A stretch of 64,000 nt of DNA from Allantophomopsis cytisporea (GCA_024752435.1 CP103024.1:558001-622000), one strand, 5' to 3'; counted from the stretch's first letter, positions 11,548 through 23,105 are shown. Program-made: numbers and translations. The notes: generated from the letters alone by a model not told the origin.

Positions 11548-12000
11548 GCGGTAGTATTTGTGGGAGTCATTGATCTCGAGGTCTTTGCTAGTCGATCAAA
11601 GAAATAACATTCTATCGCCTCGGGTGCTGGGTATGGTCATTTATTCTGGTAAGGGAAATATCTTCTGAATACACTCAAAGACTTGCAAGTTGAAGAAATT
11701 CGCAGCAAGTTGTCCGGAATCAGCCTTATGTTGTACACAGCCCCACGTTGACATGCATAAACGAGGCAGTGCAATGCTTGCACCTTCGGATATATGCCTC
11801 ATCCCAAATACTTCTACTATCTTGGTTCAGTACGATCCTCAATTTCTGTCGATCTATATCAGTTCACTACCATGGCCACCAAGAGCGATGTTTACCCTGT
11901 CCGAGGCAGCCATGGGAGTATGTCTACACTGCTTGAATAAGTTTCTAATTCATTTCATGTCATACATTAGAAGGAACAGCAATGCTGACTTTCCTCAGAA
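11548..12000. other. Gap before the retropepsin-like gene
   Basis: A plus-strand frame from 11690 runs into the next gene in another phase and is not believable. In that frame one copy of the downstream duplication has a stop where the other does not. A GTATGT donor near 11920 and a TTAG acceptor at 11970 could mark an upstream intron of the retropepsin-like gene, but the phase does not fit. Confidence 0.4.
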
Positions 12001-12390
12001 ATGGAAGTGGATACGAGATGGACTGATCACCTTCGAAAAGCCTCCAGAATCCCTACAGAGAGCCCTAGAGATGCAAATGCGAACAGCCCAATACCAAGGA
12101 TTGACGAGGGTCGGCAGCCTGATAAAGCTCTTACGGCGGATGTGGTGAACAAACATGTCTGGACAGGTAAATTCATCACTCAGAGGGCTATTCAAATGGA
12201 AGTAGATACAAGATGGACTGATCACCTTCGAAAAGCCTCCAGAATCCCTACAGAGAGCCCTAGAGATGCGAATGCGAACAGCCCAATACCAAGGATTGAC
12301 GAGGGTCGGCAGCCTGATAAAGCTCTTACAGCGGATGTGGTGAACAAACATGTCTGGACAGGTAAATTCATCACTCAGAGGGCTATTCAA
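12001..12390 (+). repeat. 195-bp in-frame tandem duplication
   Basis: Units 12001-12195 and 12196-12390 encode the same 65 residues. I count four nucleotide differences in 195. All are A/G changes at third codon positions (GTG/GTA, ACG/ACA, GCA/GCG, ACG/ACA) and all are silent. The copies are therefore recent or homogenised. A partial third start (ATGGAAGT) follows at 12391, showing where the unit boundary recurs. Confidence 0.9.
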
Positions 12391-13604
12391 ATGGAAGTCA
12401 AAAAAAGAACTGTATTTGCTCGAGGAGATACAGGAGCATCTGAGAATATCGTCTCTTTTGGATATTGCAAGAAGCTCAGCCTCAAAATAACTGAGGGACA
12501 GAGCAGATTCAGAATGGGCAACTGTGAAACTGTCTCTACCATCGGCACGGTTTCTGTGGATGTGAATTTTGCAGATAGCTTGACTAAATCGTATAACATC
12601 GTGGCACATGTCATCCCAGATTTCCCATATGACATTCTCGTTGGGAAACAGTTTCTCCAGACCACCAAAACGTTGACGAAACACATTTTCCGATTTGTTA
12701 AGCATACTTTTCGGGTTTCTTCGAAATGGGCATGTTACCAGCTGGGGCAGACTTCAGAAAGGTTTAAGGCAACATTAGGAGACAATGTCAAGGTTCAAGG
12801 ACTACCAGACACTGGCTCTTCACGGAATATCATGAGTTACGACTGGGCTTTTCAGCATGGTCTCCATATAGATTCGAGTCAGGAGAATCGCGGGTGGATC
12901 ACTTTCCCACGAGGACGAGAAGCAACACTTGGACAAGTTCATACAACGATCACGCTTGCTGACGGTAATAAAACGCCAATTGTGTTTGAGATTTTACCCA
13001 GGACCCAGGTTACGGTAATACTTGGTGAGGATTTTATCTTTGACCACAGAATATATGAGAAGTATCAAGGTTCATTCATCGAAGTGGACAGTCAGCAAGA
13101 ATTGTTGCATATGGGCTACCAGCCATGGTATGCGAGGTTGGGGGAAAACCTCATGAGATTTAGGCGACACGCCCAAGCTGGCCCTTCATCGGGTACGTCG
13201 CCCTTCTCAATTCAGATAATATGTATGTGTACTAATTGTACCCAGTACAAGGATATCAAGCAACTCGAAACGATGAGGCAGAGATTGAAGAACGGCGTGC
13301 TTGGAACGAGAAGTACGATAGCGGAAGGACAGCGCCCCATAATATATGGGCACAGGAGAATCAACGCCGCATCGATTACGAGAACCGTCGAGATCCGGAG
13401 CATCCGCTCCCTTTAGGCACAAATCTCATCGATCATCCCTCCCAAGATATAAATCATTTCTTGATAGTTCCAGTGGTGACCTCTCAAGCCCAAAATCATA
13501 TAACCTCCTCAATCAATAACGGTTTAGGTGCCGACAGCGGCAACGCAACCTTTGCCCAAGCTATAGGATTTGGGATGGTAGAGGCTACTCAATGGGGAAC
13601 TTAG
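12001..13604 (+). CDS. Protein with two tandem retropepsin-like domains
   Basis: Two exons, 12001-13192 and 13246-13604, give 516 residues; the 53-bp intron has a TACTAAT branch site. Residues 1-65 and 66-130 are an identical duplicated module. Domain A has the catalytic-type DTGAS at 143-147 and a downstream hydrophobic-Gly motif YDILVGKQFL at about 210-219. Domain B has DTGSS at 270-274 and TVILGEDFIF at about 338-347. Both pairs match the D(T/S)G and [VIL][VIL]G signature of retropepsin-fold aspartic proteases. No reverse transcriptase, integrase or gag-like zinc knuckle is seen, so this is not a complete retroelement. The C-terminal exon is polar and charged. It may be a domesticated protease or a non-catalytic relative. 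The start codon is uncertain because the duplication begins exactly at the first Met. Confidence 0.65.
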
Positions 13605-13819
13605 GTGGAGTGCAGTATGTATTGTTCTTTTGCACCTGTTTATCTATGGGCTAATCCATCGCAGTTGGGTTTTGCCCACCAGTGCTTATGGATTCAACGA
13701 AATGCATTGTGATTCAATAGCAATCGCTGGGCATCAACTTATGTGAGAAACGGTGAGAAAAGAGGCTTATAAAGTGCGGCATAGATTCAGCATAAAAGCA
13801 CATGAATTCAAGACATCTT

Positions 13820-14055
13820 AGATTTATCTCCTTTTGAGGGAGAGCAGAGGGTTTGTTGCTTTAGAAGGTAACTTAACCGTGGAGTTCTTTGAGGGCGGAA
13901 AAGATATTACTCATCTGAGTGTCTGTCCTCAGAAGTGGTCCAAAACCTCTACAGAAACTATTCAGGAACAGACGAAACGTGGCAAGCTCTACGCGGAACT
14001 CTTTAAGGCTCGCTATATGGAGTACTCAGGACAATTAGCAAATACTAGCGGAGTC
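13820..14055 (+). pseudogene. Orphan exon of a DUF7025/AAA-ATPase-type gene
   Basis: A frame of about 80 codons contains a stretch reading EGNLTVEFFEGGKDITHLSV, then CPQKW, KRGKLYAELFKARYMEYSG. This is the pattern of the DUF7025 domain found N-terminal to the AAA ATPase domain in many multicopy filamentous-fungal proteins (F-x-G-x-x-x-I-x-x-L-x-V-x-P, then R/K-R-G-K-x-x-x-x-L, then Y-x-G). It is bounded by a possible TTAG acceptor near 13821 and a GTGAGT donor near 14059, so it looks like one exon. Neither the Cys-rich N-terminal part nor any Walker A/B sequence is found on either side. I read it as a gene relic. A DUF7025 match is from memory of the family, not a search. Confidence 0.5.
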
Positions 14056-14076
14056 CCGGTGAGTTTCATCCAATAA

Positions 14077-14645
14077 TATAATTAGTTTTGGCTAACATGA
14101 TATAGTTCCAAGTTTGCTTTGTGGCTTGAATCCGATCTAGATGATCTTTAGGGAAGTATTTATGGTATCTCTGGGTGTTAATAGGTTTTGGAGACCCTTA
14201 GAAGTAGGAGGGAATCGAAATATTGCTTATTATGACTCGAACCTTTAGCACTATCTTATACATAAAAATACACAATGCAAGCAGGTTTTTGAGAACATTG
14301 ATGCCCCTTGAAACGGCTTGATAATCATTCTTTGAACATCGCAACATATTTCTCCAAAACAAGAGGTGTAAAGAAGGAGTCTCTAGTTCAAAGTTATTTC
14401 CTGTCTATTTGTGTTTCTCTCCCGTCACAGCTTCATCTAGGAGTCTTGATATCATAGTATTTTAAGAAAATATCGTAAGAAGTCTAGCTAAACATGATAT
14501 AAGAAGACACGTTACAAGTGCTTATAATCCACTAGCTTCGATGGGTTTTGGGCGCCGTTCTACGCTGTCTCGAGCAATCCTACGAATGTGACATTGCCAT
14601 GTTCGATTCTGTAATCAACCTTTTGAGAAGCCTACTTTACACCAT
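14077..14645. other. Intergenic region
   Basis: No gene was seen. GACTCGAACC at about 14235 looks like a reversed Pol III B box, but no tRNA fold or A box accompanies it. Confidence 0.45.
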
Positions 14646-14976
14646 TTAACAGCGAGGAACATAATGATGTCCTAGCTGACAACCTCTGCGTCTACCGTTG
14701 TTATCGCCGTGCTTAATGCCAGCTCCAATCATCTCTTCAGCAACATGAACCTTAGAAGCAAATGGCTTTTCTCCTTTGGCAGAATCGATTGGGTACATGT
14801 GACAGGTTGCAGTAGAATGATAATATAACAAGATTAGCTACAAGCACAAATACTGCTAAAGGCTTCTGGTGTTGGTTTCCCAAGCCATCGTGGAGAGGGG
14901 GCTTTACGCCAGCGGCTTTAATAGAGTCTCGGCGGTCGACGTGGTTATCGCCATGCTTAAGTCCGGCTACCATTAG
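14646..14976 (-). CDS. Small locus with a repeated AGxKHGDN motif
   Basis: Two minus-strand frames of 73 and 61 codons carry related pieces: AGLKHGDNHVDRRD near 14960 and AGIKHGDNNGRRRG near 14700. The similarity extends at DNA level a little to both sides of the motif, so the locus holds two diverged copies of one unit about 250 bp apart. A GTATTT donor at the end of the first frame (after HQKPLA) could splice to the second, but only with a poor AAAAG acceptor. In the first unit a TAG sits where the second has Glu, so the true start or intactness is unclear. There is no signal peptide. The product is not recognised. Confidence 0.25.
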
Positions 14977-15087
14977 CTACTTCATCAGTTGATTATATAC
15001 ATGCATATATATAATGGTTAGCAAATATATAGAGGAAGTGGTCAGTTTCGTTGTCTCTCATTCTAAGTATATAATTACGATCTTCCA

Positions 15088-16237
15088 ATGGCAGCCTCAA
15101 ACTTCATCAGCAAGGTTGCTATCGTTGGTGTATGCAATATCACAATATCCATTTCAAGCGAATGATCGGCTAATGAAGTCAAGGCCGGTGGTAATAGTGG
15201 CAGATTCATTACTGAAGCCCTGCTCAAGACTGGCAAGCACACTGTTACCGCAATTACACGGATCGACAGTCAGAGCAAGTTACCTGAAGGTATCGATTGT
15301 AAGAAGGTCGATTATGATAAGCCGGAGACACTCGTTGAGGCACTTAGAGGCCAAGATGCACTGGTTATCACCCTGAGTGGTCATACGCCAAAGGATACCG
15401 AAATGCAACTCATCAACGCGGCCGGTGAGGCAGGAGTGGTATGGATCCTGCCCAATGATTGGTCCCCAGACACCGCGAACGAAGCGATTGCTAAAGACGT
15501 TTTTGTTTTCCAATCAAAGGGTGAGAAAGCTCATTGTATATATACTCTACTGAAGCCTCGCTGACCAAGACTACAACATATAGTGGCCACTCGTAAGGCC
15601 ATCGCAGATCTTGGCAAGAGTTTCTATATCTCGGTATCTACAGGCTTCTGGTATGAGTGGAGTCTGGCCATTCCAGCAGCTTTTGGCATCGACTTTGCCA
15701 ACCGTGCCATTACCCTCTTCGACGAAGGCGAGACCAAGATTTCTATTTCAACGTGGCCACAAGTAAAAATACCCTCATGATCATTGAATACTTCTCCATC
15801 AAGTGACTGACTGCTTCCAGGTTGGTCGTGCTGTTGCCGCTCTTCTAAGTCTACCTATCAAGCCCGAAGGCTCAAACAAAGAAGCTTGCCTTGAGGGCCT
15901 CAAGAACAGGGTAGTTTATGTCAACTCCTTTACGGTGAGCCAGAAAGATATGTTGGAGTCCGCTCTTCGCGTGACTGGTACAAAGGAAGAAGATTGGACT
16001 GTTACAAAAGAGCCGGCTCAAGAGCGGTACTCTAGCGGTATCAAAGAGATGCAGGAAGGCAAGCGCATTGGATTCGCAAAGATGATGTATACCCGCGTCT
16101 TTTATGCCGATGGTTGTGGTGATTTCGAGCATAATAAGGGTACTCTGAATAGCTTACTTGGCCTGCCGAAGGAGAACATCGACGAATCGACCAAGCTTGC
16201 GATCGAGCGCTCACAAAACACTAACTGGGTGGGTTAA
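15088..16237 (+). CDS. NmrA-like / isoflavone reductase-like NAD(P)-binding protein
   Basis: Four exons, 15088-15129, 15184-15520, 15584-15762 and 15821-16237, give 324 residues. The first exon is only 14 codons, and its join restores the dinucleotide-binding loop KVAIVGAGGNSGRFI near residues 9-23 (GxGGxxG, Rossmann fold). Later parts fit the NmrA-like atypical SDR family: TVTAITR after beta 2, a D-x-x-KPETLVEALRGQDALV helix and strand, then INAAGEAGVVWILPNDWSP. Such proteins are either NAD(P)H-dependent reductases of secondary metabolism or redox-sensing regulators. Nothing nearby tells which. Length is normal for the family. Confidence 0.85.
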
Positions 16238-17195
16238 AGATAGTTGCAACAAGAGAGACTGTAGTTTATTCGAAACAAGAATCGTTCCTAGGTTAAACCG
16301 TGAAAAACACCTGTTTCTCGCTCTTACCTCTCTTATTTTATATTGTATAGATATCTGTTAAGTGTAAGAACTTAGTCAGCATCATCACTCTATACCACTA
16401 TGAACATCCTTAGAGTTAATGGTGAAAGTAAGCTATTCCAACAACCGGAAGATTCCTTATGGTCCAGCATCCAGTAATCACGACAGAGTTGTTATGTCAC
16501 TTAGTGTGAAGTATTAAAAGACCACGATTTCGACACCCACCAACAAGATAACAATGCAATACCTAGACCAGTAGGGAGTAAAATTCGAGGTTTGATCCAA
16601 AAGGTGCCTTTGAATTGTATTTCACCATGGTACAAAGGGTCCAAAGGGAATGTTTGATATACAAAAAGCGATGTCTGGTCTTAATCATCGAATCCATTGT
16701 CAAGACACATAGAAGGCCTTGCAAGACCATGTAACCACAAAATCAGTTTTTTATTCTACAATACCCTTGTAGTGATAGCTTAGAAGAAGCCTTTTTGAAC
16801 ATATCTATCGTTAGTAGCTTTGAGCTGAAAAGGTAGAAAAAGATAAAGAGGTGACAGTACCATATCCCAGGCGCAAGGATTCGCACTATAAAGTCCCTAT
16901 CAATCGGGTCCACGCAAAATTCAATAAAATAAAAAAAACATAAATACTACAGGCAATCAACGACAAAATAAATTTCGGTTTGTCCGAAAAGAATGGTTGT
17001 GAATATTTGTAAAATACAATCGGGACAATCGTTCGTCGCAACGAGAAAGGAAAGAAAGAATCGCACTCGAACGAGCAGCGCAACTCTAAGTCTATAAATT
17101 GGGTATATCGTATATCCTTTGACTCCGGCAAGTGGCAGCCATATGATATGGTCATAAGTCATTCATCAACACACTGCAGTAACTCGAATCAAAAC
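16238..17195. other. Convergent intergenic region
   Basis: This is the shared 3' flank of the NmrA-like gene (plus) and the Afi1-like gene (minus). Minus-strand frames at 16886-17162 have no recognisable protein. Nothing else was seen. Confidence 0.5.
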
Positions 17196-19737
17196 TTAGC
17201 TCGCCCGACCCACCAGATTATCCGGGCTTCTCATACTCTCCCTCTCATCGTCCTTATCGGCATGCAGGCTAGCTTCGGAGTCGCGCTTGATTCGAATGAA
17301 AGCCAGTTTCTCGAAGCGGCTGAGAGCTGCCCACCAATGTCTTCCCGCTTCGTGTTCCATGATTCTCTCCAGTAACTCCACCGTTCTGTTTCTTACGTCT
17401 TTCTCTTTGTGAAATAGACCCAGAGCAATATAGAAAAGACCTGCATGACTTTCCGGGGCTACACTAAGCAACTGGCAAATCTCATCATACGAGTGTGTGT
17501 ATTTTGCAAGCGCCAGATAGATATCTCGTGATGCACTAGGAGTGAGTTTCTGTGTCCGTAAACGGTCGTGGAGATGATGTAGATCCAAGGACTTAAGAGG
17601 TCGGAAAGTGTATAGTTGGGCAAGATCCTAAGTATATTAGCAATTGATTGTACAAATACATGGAATTCGCGTACCTGGATGAAGCTGTAGTAGCTTCTGG
17701 TGTTTCTCCAACCCTCAATTCTACTTACACCACCAGCGAGTTCTCTAAGCTTAGCACCCTCATCGATCCATACATAGCCGTGACCACTGATACCAGGAAT
17801 ACCAGAGTCTTGGTCTTCTCCTCCAATATAGAGAGCACTTGCCCCATATACACTTTCTTCAAATGCAGCAGAGATGCGTGTGAATCTTTCAACCCACAGG
17901 CGCCATTTTGTTCGGATGACTCCCTCTCCATGTCTTGCATTTATACTCTTGAGGACATCGTTCATGAAAGCCGCATCGCCAGTAGGATCAACGGAGCCTG
18001 GAGAGCTGGAACTGCTACCGACAGCACCTGCATATGCAGGATTCTGCTGTTGAAAGTATACCAAGCCTTCTGTGATAGGGGCCACTTCAATTCGGCTGCT
18101 AATCTTCATGCGCCCAGTCGGTAAGTCACACAGGAGATCCCACCATTCAGGGTGATTCTCGAATGTAGGGTTTGTTACACCAGCAATGAATCCAGGGACC
18201 TTCAGCAGATCGTCAATCTTACTGAGATCAGTGTACGGAAAGGCATGTCTTGTGAAGCCGCGAAGGATACCGCCAGATGCTAGTGCACAAGCAGCAAGAA
18301 CAGCTTCTGCGACTTCTCCTGAGGGGCGATTGTGACCTAAGAAGATGACACGCTTTTGAGTAAGTAACGCGTTGACCAGTACGATGATAGGGTGTGTATA
18401 TGCGCCACTTGTGGTCAAATGTGGATGTAGCGCAAATGGTTGAGGTTGTTTTGAATGAACGTCAGCGAATACTTGGATAAGCTTGATCAAAGAGAAGTCT
18501 CCAACTGTTTCTGGAGAAACGGCCACTGGAACCTTGATTGGAATGGGAATGCCATTATACAAGACTCTTGTCTCAAATTCGTGGGTATCGCGAGGAACAG
18601 AGTATGCTGAATGTCCTTGGACGTGTGCCTTGGTCCCGTTTCTGGTCAGATCCGGGCGCTTTAATTTTTCTGGCGAACTCAATTGTGTCTCAGGCTGCGA
18701 TTCTGCTGTTTGAGGCTTCTCCTCCTCGATGCGCATCTGTATCATCTGTTCGAACTTCTCCACAAAGAGATCCTTGTTGTCGCTGGCCTGCAAAAGTATT
18801 CTTTCCAATATCGACAGTCGAGGCATCAGGGATAGATCCATATTGTTAACCGCATCGTATAACTGTTCCAGAGTCGTAGGAAGAGGATTTTTGAAATATT
18901 CTTCAAGTGCTAGGAGTAACAATGGCTGCAAATTGTTAGTTTAGAAGTGGCAAAGGTTGTGTAATGGCCCACCTTATAAATGTGCAGAAATGGATGGCGC
19001 GTGCAGATAGCCATGGCTTTCACAACAGCACCTCTCTTTGCGGTCTTGTCCTGCTTCGTATTGACTAAATTCAACACGTATATAAGAGGTGGGCCCTCTC
19101 CACCCTCGGGCTCACTCTCATCTGACTCGTCGTCTGATTCATGTATATCCTCTATGGTAAGGTCGCCCTCGAGCTTCGCAGCAGCTTTCTCCTGCCGACT
19201 CTTCCTTCTTCGCCGCCTCTCCGCCCTCGCTGCCTTCTCTTCTTCCTCCTGACTCGTATCTTTATGCAAGAAGAATATCGTCCAATCCTGATTTCTGACA
19301 TGCGCTTGGTCTGGCAACATCAATTCTGCAAGCATATGTTCATCTCCTGTAATCGCGACTGGGAATTGATGCTCCATAACCGGGCCTTTGTCAATGTCGA
19401 ACGAGGCAACTAATATGTATTCGACATGGTTCTCCGTTTTCCCTCGGGGATACTGCGAGCGCAACTTTCTTCGCGGATGCGCATTGGGGACGTACTTTCG
19501 GGGGACGGAGAGGGAGGAATGTTGGGAGGAAACACCGCTCGGAGGGGTCTTGGAGAGATCGAGATTATGTTGGGGAGGTTGAGGGGATCTCGATGGGCGT
19601 GAATGCTTCGACATCTGTGAGGGAGAGCGAGATGCAGGAAATGATGAGAGTGAGGTTCTTCGATTTGCTCCACTGCCATTTGAACTTGTTGTTCCATTTG
19701 TAGGAGCGCGAAACATCTGCGACCCAGCAGACGCCAT
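17196..19737 (-). CDS. AFI1: Afi1-like Arf-docking DENN/SPA-domain protein
   Basis: Three minus-strand exons give 815 residues: 18973-19737, 17675-18925 and 17196-17627; introns are 47 bp each. After a Ser/Pro-rich N-terminus the protein has ENHVEYILVASFDIDKGPVM and EHQFPVAITGDEHMLAELMLPDQAH. This is the usual opening of the Afi1 N-terminal (docking) domain and of DENN-type longin modules. A basic/acidic insert (RRRRRKSRQEK, then an acidic stretch) follows. The central core (IVLVNALLTQKRVIFLGHNR, FTRHAFPYTDLS, VPGFIAGVTNPTFENHPEWW) matches the SPA/DENN domain. In yeast, Afi1 binds the small GTPase Arf3 and supports polarity and bud-site choice; a polarity role at hyphal tips is inference. Splice joins are clean and length is typical. 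Confidence 0.85.
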
Positions 19738-21238
19738 GATGCGCTATTATGTATAAATACTTAAAAGCTCCTGTCTTCTTCTTCTTCTTCTTCTTCTTCT
19801 TTGGTTCCCCGCTGACGGAAAGGAAGGAAAGTCTTGCGCCTAAATTGGTGTGATAAGTTTTGCAGGATCAATGTTTGATGTGGTGTATTTTCAGGGTGAG
19901 GGGTCGGGGGGGAGGGGGAAAGGAAGCTCGAAACTTCGATGATTTCGAGGGGTACAGCGGGAATGAGTTTGGCAGTTGAACGATCAATTGGAGAATCGGA
20001 TCTTGAGATTGGGGAAAATTGCACCATGAGCATGGGAGAATCCCCACAAGTAGCACAAGTGGCACAGATTGGTGGTTCAGGTTGCGTATGAGGGTTTAAG
20101 GGTTTGGGCATTGATATTATCCATACGAGACCTGTGCTATGCTGTGCTGTGCTGTGCTTTGCTGTGCTTTGCTTTTGAGTTTTTGCTTTTTGGGTGGTGC
20201 TTGTTGCTTGTGCGTGTGCGTGGAGTGTGCGGGAGTGTGCGTGAGTGTGCGTGAGTGAGTGATTGAGTGTGTGGGTGTGTGCATACCAGGGGAGTGTACT
20301 GCGTAGGTACAGTTCATGTTCATATGTAGTATGGTCGTGGTATGTATGGAGGTTTGGTCTTGGCTGGTGCATCCAGACGCATGCGCAATGGTGGACCCCT
20401 TTCTGTATTCTGACAGGCACGGACAACGGAGGGATCCATAGAGCACAGAGCAGAGCATGGAGACTGACTGACTGGCTGTTGGCTGAAGCGTCGGAGGGTC
20501 AATTTCAGGGGGGCGAGAGGGCAGCGCCGTGCTTGGTTGGTTGATCACTTGTATGTTTATACATACTGAGGTAGGATTTGCACCATGGACCAAGGCCAAG
20601 AGCAAGAGTAAGAGCAAGAGCAAGAGCAAAACTAAAAACCACAAGGGACTCTTAGCTTTTGTTTGGTTAGCAGTGGTGAGTAAGGTGCTTACTTTATCCC
20701 CAGCTACCTTACCTGAGTACAAGTCAAAGAGAGCCATTCCATCCCATCGGAGCTTTACTTGTATACTTGTACACTTGTACGGCCAAAGAGCCGAACGCTA
20801 TTCAGGTACGAATTCCTTATCGATAAGCATCTTCGGTAAATATTAATACCGGACTTCCCCGTAAGGTAGATGCAACCAAGTGGCAGAATCCAAATGTGTA
20901 ACTAACGTATAATCCCTGTCACCGCCTAGCATCACCCAGCAGTGCCTAGTTATCTATTGTTTACATACCCAGGTACCATGTACCTACCTATCAACATTCG
21001 CAATAGAATAATACCTAGGTAAGGTATCCTGTACACGACTTGACTCAAACAACACAACACAACACAACAACACGTCACATTCCAGACAAAATCTCCCGAG
21101 AAGTGTTTGAATTTCAAGACTTTCGTGAATAGACCTCAAAGCTCAAGGATTAATAAATATACGTTGAATCCGTTGCAGAATTTATGCAATTTAATCTCTA
21201 CAAAACAACGTCACCGCGGGAAGGATCCCCCAGCAACC
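19738..21238. other. Divergent promoter region with low-complexity tracts
   Basis: This 1.5-kb gap separates the divergent Afi1-like and myosin light chain genes. It holds a (TTC)n run at about 19774-19801, GCTGT/TTGCT repeats at about 20131-20180, GTGTGC repeats at 20210-20285 and GAGCAA repeats at about 20597-20632. The long minus-strand frames at 19761-20737 are products of these repeats. TACCTAGGTA/AGGTAC-like short motifs recur near 20865-21020. Confidence 0.55.
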
Positions 21239-22288
21239 ATGGTAAGACCCACCAGTGACTTGCTTCAACTCAACTATCATGCTGGCTAGTCCGATGAACA
21301 ACAGCACAGAAGAGACTAACACGATGATTTCCCCCACAACAGTCAATGTCAACATCATACAAACCTTCTCCTCTCTCATACAACTCTCCAAATCGTGCTT
21401 CGCCATTCCGAAGACCTGAATCGCCCGCCTCGCCGTCCCCTTTGAGAAATAGCACAACAACAACACCATCACCCTCAAAACAAATCAACAGCACGTCCTC
21501 TGACCTTTTCGGTTACAACTACGTTCCAGCGCAACCTAGAACTCCTGCTTCAAGCAGTGATAATTGGACACCTCGTGGCCTTGTAGCTACTATTCGCGAT
21601 TCTCCATCGTCGCCTACTCGAGGTGCGAATTCCAGTCCACAGGATAGATATAGCGTAGGAGCGTCGACGAGAAGAACAGCCATGGATTCAGGACACGGCA
21701 ATGCACTTGCGCAGTTGAAGCCTGCGCAAGTCAGAGAACTACGAGAGGGATTTCAAATTTTAGATAGGGATAGTGACGGCCTTGTCGGGCGGGAGGATGT
21801 AGTTGACATGCTGACACAACTGGGTAAGTTTGAAGTCCGCATTCCAATATTGCAACGATGATTAATGTCCTTTAGGTCTACCATCAGGCAGTTCAGATGT
21901 AACTCCGTTCTTCCCTCCTGGCGCAGCTCAAACCATCACTCTGCCTACCTTCCTTACCTCTATCGCTGAATTGCTGTCCTCCCTGTCGCCGCCAGAAGAA
22001 CTACTCTCTGCCTTCTCTGCCTTCGACGACGATGACAGCGGCCAGGTTGATGTCAAAGAGTTGCGAGATGCGCTCCTTCAGACCGCGCCAGAGCCGGGTG
22101 TCCAGCCTTTGACCGACCGCGAAGTGGACAGGGTGATCAACATGTTCAGCGGTCGACGAGCATTTGGAAAGAACACCGGAGGCGGCATGGGGAAGAGGGG
22201 GGAAGTCTTCAAGTATCAGGAATTCGTGGGATCAGTTGCAGGGGGACCTGACGATGGGAAGGCTGAGAAAGCCGATGAGAAATCGTGA
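21239..22288 (+). CDS. Myosin II regulatory light chain-like EF-hand protein
   Basis: Three exons, 21239-21241, 21343-21823 and 21876-22288, give 298 residues. The first exon is just the ATG in a CAACC context, followed by GTAAGA; a second Met two codons later (21346) could serve instead. The N-terminal 120 residues are Ser/Pro-rich (FRRPESPASPSP). The EF-hand part begins LKPAQVRELREGFQILDRDS. Loop 1 is DRDSDGLVGRED (about 142-153) and a second is DDDDSGQVDVKE (about 212-223). Both keep the D-x-D-x-(D/S)-G ligands, so two Ca2+ sites look competent. This arrangement fits the fungal Rlc1/Mlc2-like regulatory light chain, which acts with myosin II at the septum. A generic calmodulin-like protein is the alternative. 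Confidence 0.75.
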
Positions 22289-23105
22289 AGGTTACAGTTA
22301 TGATTATGAGTATACGCCCTTTGGCGAAAACGGTGTTACGGCAGAGCTTTGGGTTTTCATGGAGTTATCATGCATCTTGACTAGTCGGCCTCGTATTGTT
22401 TGGGTCTTGGGGGGGGGGGCATATTAGGATAGCGATGAGGCAATGGACGTTCCGAAGTGGAAGTTAATAGTAGCACGGGGTTTGTATTAAAGGATATATA
22501 GATTTGCAAGAGCCGAAAATATCTCCAACTTAGGATTGCATGGTCGGAGTTCGTGCGGATTTGAAGATACGAATTTCATGGTATTTATTACTTTTACCGA
22601 TGTCCCCATACTTTAAGGATAAATAAGAATACACCACAATAGTTCATAAGGATGGGGCGGGGAATCACATCGCATGTCACGACCGAATATCATCATGAGG
22701 ACAAGCTCAAGTTGCCGTTGTAAGAAAACATTTTCGTCGTCATCAGTCTCGTTGTTGGCAGCTCAAGACCATTACGGGATCGATGCACTTATCAATAATG
22801 TACCTAACATCATCCACCAGAAATGCTACCTTCCCCCGATAATATTCTGTATGCTCTTTTGGCGGTCGAAATACATTCAAGAAGCTCACTAATCCAAGAC
22901 AAGTGACAACACCCGACAATACTACAGATACAGCTCCAAGCCCCATTCAACTCAGTATGCTCACTTGAACTCAGATACAGAAGCAATATGGTTCCGAAAG
23001 TTGTGATTCAGCCAGAATCATATTGGTTATGGCAGGCTGTAACTACTATCGGCATGTCTATTCTCCTCATTATCACGAGCTCACTATTGAAAACATACTC
23101 CCAAT
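22289..23105. other. Convergent intergenic region
   Basis: This is the 3' flank shared by the light chain gene (plus) and the SnoaL-like gene (minus). A G-run (GGGGGGGGGG) is at about 22411. Frames of 67-87 codons overlap it but look random. Confidence 0.5.

Noticed and set aside
11690..12148. 152-codon plus frame upstream of the retropepsin-like gene
   Set aside because: It reads the duplicated module in a frame where the second copy has a stop; silent differences between the copies support the other frame.
14228..14245. Possible tRNA B box (GACTCGAACC reversed)
   Set aside because: No A box at a suitable distance and no foldable acceptor or anticodon arm.
19761..20737. Long minus-strand frames rich in His/Thr/Leu
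   Set aside because: They translate GTGTGC, GCTGT and GAGCAA simple repeats in the Afi1/light-chain promoter region; composition follows the repeats, not a protein.
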